The notes below the pieces were generated by a model that did no database searches, had not been told where the DNA came from, and saw only the letters and a program-made list of their open reading frames with translations. The translations under genes were made by a program, and so were the position numbers. A stretch of 9,356 bases of DNA from Acidimicrobiia bacterium (lineage in GTDB: Bacteria; Actinomycetota; Acidimicrobiia; IMCC26256; BP-133), in NCBI GenBank assembly GCA_025923175.1, contig JAICGL010000119.1, positions 1 to 9,356 of the forward strand, in the 5' to 3' direction. Position 1 is the first letter of the stretch; each line of letters starts with the position of its first letter. Shown one piece after another: positions 6,512 through 9,356 of the stretch.

Positions 6512-9356
6512 GCCTTTCCTGCCGTCCACTCCGCCACCCGCTCGCGAACTTCGGAGAGGAGGCGTTCACGGGTATAGGCGCCCTTGCGGAGGACTTCGGA
6601 GACCTGGCCGGAAAGGCGGGCGTGTTCTTCGGCGGTCAAGTCCTTGGCGGTCACCACCACGACGGGGATGGAGCGCCACTCGGGGCGGGTCTGGAGTTCG
6701 GCGAGGAACTCGAAGCCGTTCATCTGCGGCATGAGCAGGTCGAGGAGGATCAGCGACGGGCGCTGCTCCGCCACCCGGTCGAGGCCGGCCCGGCCGTCGG
6801 CCGCTTCGGTGACGGTGAACCCTTCCCGTTCCAGCATTCGCTGCAGCATCTCGCGGGTGTCGGCGTCGTCCTCGACGACGAGGACGGGGGCCGTCCCTTC
6901 CGGGCAGTGCTTGCGCAGCAAGCCCACCAGCCGGTCCCGCTGGACCGGTTTGGTGAGGTAGTCGGTGGCGCCGAGCGGGACACCCGCAGCTTCCTCCACG
7001 ACCAGCAGGACGATGACCGGCACGTCGGACAGCTCGGAGTCGGCCTTGATGGCGGCGAGGAGGTTCCAGCCGGCCAGGCTGGGCAGCGCCAGGTCGAGGG
7101 TGATGGCGTCGGGGTGGAGCTGGCGGGCCAGCTCCACCGTGTCGGCGTCTCCGGCGGCCGTCACGACCCGATAGCCCTCTTCGGTGAGCACACCTTCGAG
7201 CAGCTGCCGGACGGTGGCGTCGTCCTCGATGACGAGCACGGCTGAACCATTGGCCGTCGCCGGCGTTGGAGCCGGAGCCGGAGCCGGCACCGGAGGCGGC
7301 GGGGCGGCCACGACCGGCGCCGCGACGGAATGCTCCTCGAAGCGGGCCGGCAGGCGCACCGTGAACGTCGACCCGACGCCCGGCTCGCTCTGCACCGTCA
7401 CACCGCCGCCCAGCATCTCGCAGAACCGGCGGCTGATCACGAGGCCGAGCCCGGTGCCGCCGAAGCGGCGGGCCGTCGAGGACTCCGCCTGGGAGAACGG
7501 CTGGAACAGCCGATCCATGTGCTCCGGGGCGATGCCGATCCCTGTGTCGCTGACCTCGAAGACGACATCGTCGCCGTCTCGCCTCGCGTTGACCGTGACC
7601 GTGCCGGCTTCAGTGAACTTCGAGGCGTTGCCGCTCAGGTTGAGCAGCGTCTGGCGCACCTTGGTGAGGTCGGAGTACATCTCCCCCAGCTCGTCGCCCT
7701 TGCGGATCTCGAGCCTGTTCCCCTTGCTTTCGGCCAGCGGCCGCACGGTGGCCGCCACCTCGTCGAGCAGGGTGTCCACCGAGAACGTCTCGAGGTACAG
7801 GTCCGTCCGGCCCGCTTCGATCTTGGACAGGTCGAGGACGTCGTTGATGACCCCCAGGAGGTGCCGGCCGGCGGAGCGGATCTTCCCCAGGTCGGGCAGG
7901 AGATCTTCCTGACCGCCGTCGGAGGCTTCTTCCTCGAGCATCTCGGCGTAGCCGATGATGGCGTTCAGCGGTGTGCGGAACTCGTGGCTCATGCTGGCCA
8001 GGAACGTGCTCTTGGCCTCGTTGGCCACTTCCGCGGCCTCCTTGGCGGCCCGGAGGGCGTCGTCGGCCCACATCCGTTCGATCACCCGCCCGACCTGGGT
8101 TGCGACATCGTTCACGAGTGAAACGACCGCGTGCTCAGGCGGGATCGGCTCGGTGGAGAAGAACTCGAGCATCGCGACCACTTTGTGGCCGATGAGGGCC
8201 GGGAAGATCATCCACGTCCGCAACCCGGCTTCTGCCGCGGCCGCTCCCCGAGGAACGCGCTGGTCGGTGGGGTCGGGATCGATGACCCAGACCGCCCTTC
8301 GGCCATCGATAACCTCCGCCGGTAGGACAACGCCGGCCGGCAGGCGGAGTCGCTTTGTAGCTTCCTTGAACGGGAGGTACCGCTCTGGATCGTTCGTGTA
8401 CCAGACCTTTCCCGACACGACCTCCGCGGGTCCGTACTCAAGCTCCTTCACCAGCAAGGCGTGGGCGACGGCCCAACCGGTGTGATGACAGACCAGTTCG
8501 AGGGCAGTACGGGTGGCCTCCGCCGGAGTGGCCGCCTGGTTCGCCGCAACTGCCACGCGTTGCAGCAGCGCCAGTTCAGCGGTGCGGACCTTGACCGTCT
8601 CCTCCACCGATGCGTAGCTGGCGGCCAGTTCGGCGGTCATGGTGTTGAAGGCCTGGGACAGCTCGCCGACCTCGTCGTCGCGGTCGACGGGGACCTGGAA
8701 GTCGCGATTGCCGGCGGCGATGGTCCTGGTCGCCTCGGTGAGACGGGTGATCGGTTTGGAGACGGACCGGGCGGCCAGCAGCGCTCCAGCGGCGAGGATG
8801 GGCAGACCGATGATGGCGAGTTGGAACAGCGTGCGGCGCTGCTCCCGAACCGGAGCCACCACCTCGGAGACGTCCATCTTCACTTCGAGGCCCAAACCAA
8901 GCGACGGCAGCGGACGCCAGGCGGCCAGGGTCTGCTTGCCCCGGTAGTCGCGCACCACACCCTGGCCGGCCTGGCCGTCCACAGCCGCCCGGAGCCCCCG
9001 TTCCGTCGAGCCGGCGCCGATGCTGCGACCCCTCGGCAGTTCGTCGTCGAAGCGGGTGGGAGCGACGATCACGACGGCGTCGTCGCGCCGCACGCCGAGC
9101 AGGGTCTCGCCGGTCTCGCCCAGGCCGCCATGGTCGCCGACCACCGTGAAGACCGGTTCCTTTCCCACCTCGAAGACGGCCACGCCGATCACCCCGCTGG
9201 CGTCGTTGAGCGGGAGGGCGATGTAGGCCGAGCGTGAGTTCACGGAGAACGAGTCGAACCCGACGAGTGTTAGGGCCTTACTATCACGTACTCGTCGGAA
9301 GGCGACGGCCCGTTCGGTGCCCTTGAAGGGGCCGGTCTCGTAGTTGAAGCCGAGCC
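6508..9356 (-). CDS. Membrane-bound hybrid sensor histidine kinase with two receiver domains (N-terminus outside window)
   Basis: The reading frame is open from the right window edge to TGA at 6508-6510, giving 949 codons in part or full, so the N-terminus is missing. Order of domains: a Cache-like extracytoplasmic sensor (to about 8840; segment TGETLLGV); one transmembrane helix (about 8764-8829); HAMP (about 8600-8757); a GAF domain (about 8075-8570); HisKA with SHEFRTPLN, phospho-accepting His at 7984-7986; an HATPase with DTGIGI (7531-7548) and GGTGLGL; a Pro/Ala linker; receiver 1 with phospho-acceptor Asp at 7093-7095; and receiver 2 with Asp at 6739-6741. Receiver 1 has leucine at 7003-7005, where Ser/Thr is normal; receiver 2 has the usual Thr and Lys. 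There is no output domain, so a separate phosphotransfer protein or regulator is expected. A GTG at 9241-9243 could be mistaken for the start, but coding sequence continues upstream of it. The stop overlaps the binding-protein start by four bases. Confidence 0.93.
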   Translation of the reverse strand, partial: LGFNYETGPFKGTERAVAFRRVRDSKALTLVGFDSFSVNSRSAYIALPLNDASGVIGVAVFEVGKEPVFTVVGDHGGLGETGETLLGVRRDDAVVIVAPTRFDDELPRGRSIGAGSTERGLRAAVDGQAGQGVVRDYRGKQTLAAWRPLPSLGLGLEVKMDVSEVVAPVREQRRTLFQLAIIGLPILAAGALLAARSVSKPITRLTEATRTIAAGNRDFQVPVDRDDEVGELSQAFNTMTAELAASYASVEETVKVRTAELALLQRVAVAANQAATPAEATRTALELVCHHTGWAVAHALLVKELEYGPAEVVSGKVWYTNDPERYLPFKEATKRLRLPAGVVLPAEVIDGRRAVWVIDPDPTDQRVPRGAAAAEAGLRTWMIFPALIGHKVVAMLEFFSTEPIPPEHAVVSLVNDVATQVGRVIERMWADDALRAAKEAAEVANEAKSTFLASMSHEFRTPLNAIIGYAEMLEEEASDGGQEDLLPDLGKIRSAGRHLLGVINDVLDLSKIEAGRTDLYLETFSVDTLLDEVAATVRPLAESKGNRLEIRKGDELGEMYSDLTKVRQTLLNLSGNASKFTEAGTVTVNARRDGDDVVFEVSDTGIGIAPEHMDRLFQPFSQAESSTARRFGGTGLGLVISRRFCEMLGGGVTVQSEPGVGSTFTVRLPARFEEHSVAAPVVAAPPPPVPAPAPAPTPATANGSAVLVIEDDATVRQLLEGVLTEEGYRVVTAAGDADTVELARQLHPDAITLDLALPSLAGWNLLAAIKADSELSDVPVIVLLVVEEAAGVPLGATDYLTKPVQRDRLVGLLRKHCPEGTAPVLVVEDDADTREMLQRMLEREGFTVTEAADGRAGLDRVAEQRPSLILLDLLMPQMNGFEFLAELQTRPEWRSIPVVVVTAKDLTAEEHARLSGQVSEVLRKGAYTRERLLSEVRERVAEWTAGKA
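7241..7327 (-). other. Pro/Ala-rich interdomain linker with hexamer repeat
   Basis: This segment encodes a stretch of alternating proline and alanine between the kinase ATPase domain and the first receiver. On the plus strand, GGAGCC is repeated three times at 7268-7285. It is a flexible tether, expected in hybrid kinases, and has no catalytic content. Confidence 0.7.

Noticed and set aside
7268..7287. GGAGCC triplicate as a possible regulatory repeat
   Set aside because: It is explained by the Pro/Ala linker codons of the kinase.
7330..8121. Plus-strand open frames opposite the kinase catalytic domains
   Set aside because: They are antisense to HisKA and HATPase motifs and show no independent protein features or ribosome binding sites.

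Overview
The window is GC-rich bacterial DNA with very tight gene packing: 4-base start/stop overlaps, convergent genes whose 3' ends overlap, and frequent GTG (and probably TTG) starts. The deazaflavin (F420)-type nitroreductase-family enzyme, the coding bias and the TANNNT-like -10 boxes point to an actinobacterium. A lineage such as Acidimicrobiia would fit, but that placement is inference, not something the sequence proves.

Layout from left to right. (1) Positions 1-1976, plus strand: the C-terminal end of an alpha/beta hydrolase (cut by the window edge), overlapped by 4 bases by a phytoene-desaturase/PYROXD2-type FAD oxidoreductase. (2) Positions 1960-2400, minus strand: a HIT-family nucleotide hydrolase that converges on the oxidoreductase and overlaps its 3' end. 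(3) Positions 2401-2516: the only real intergenic gap. It is a dyad-symmetric region that looks like a bidirectional promoter, with the same 10-base box facing outward on each side of a central TTCGAA. (4) Positions 2517-5147, plus strand: a three-gene operon encoding an exported cupin with a TEPPDN-repeat tail, a long acyl-CoA dehydrogenase resembling (2S)-methylsuccinyl-CoA dehydrogenase, and a small F420-type (DUF385/Ddn-like) protein. (5) Positions 5144-9356, minus strand: a large membrane-bound hybrid histidine kinase with two receiver domains (N-terminus beyond the right edge), followed with a 4-base overlap by a Tat-exported substrate-binding protein.

Functionally there are two themes. 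The left and middle parts are redox and acyl-CoA metabolism. The right part looks like a sensory module: a hybrid kinase with a Cache-like extracytoplasmic region is translationally coupled to a solute-binding protein, and no transporter permease genes follow. The binding protein may therefore serve the kinase as a ligand-sensing partner (inference). No RNA genes, CRISPR arrays, insertion sequences or phage genes were seen. Most of the window is ordinary chromosomal metabolism. The items most worth a second look are the binding-protein/kinase pair, the symmetric promoter and the kinase receiver that lacks its Ser/Thr switch residue.
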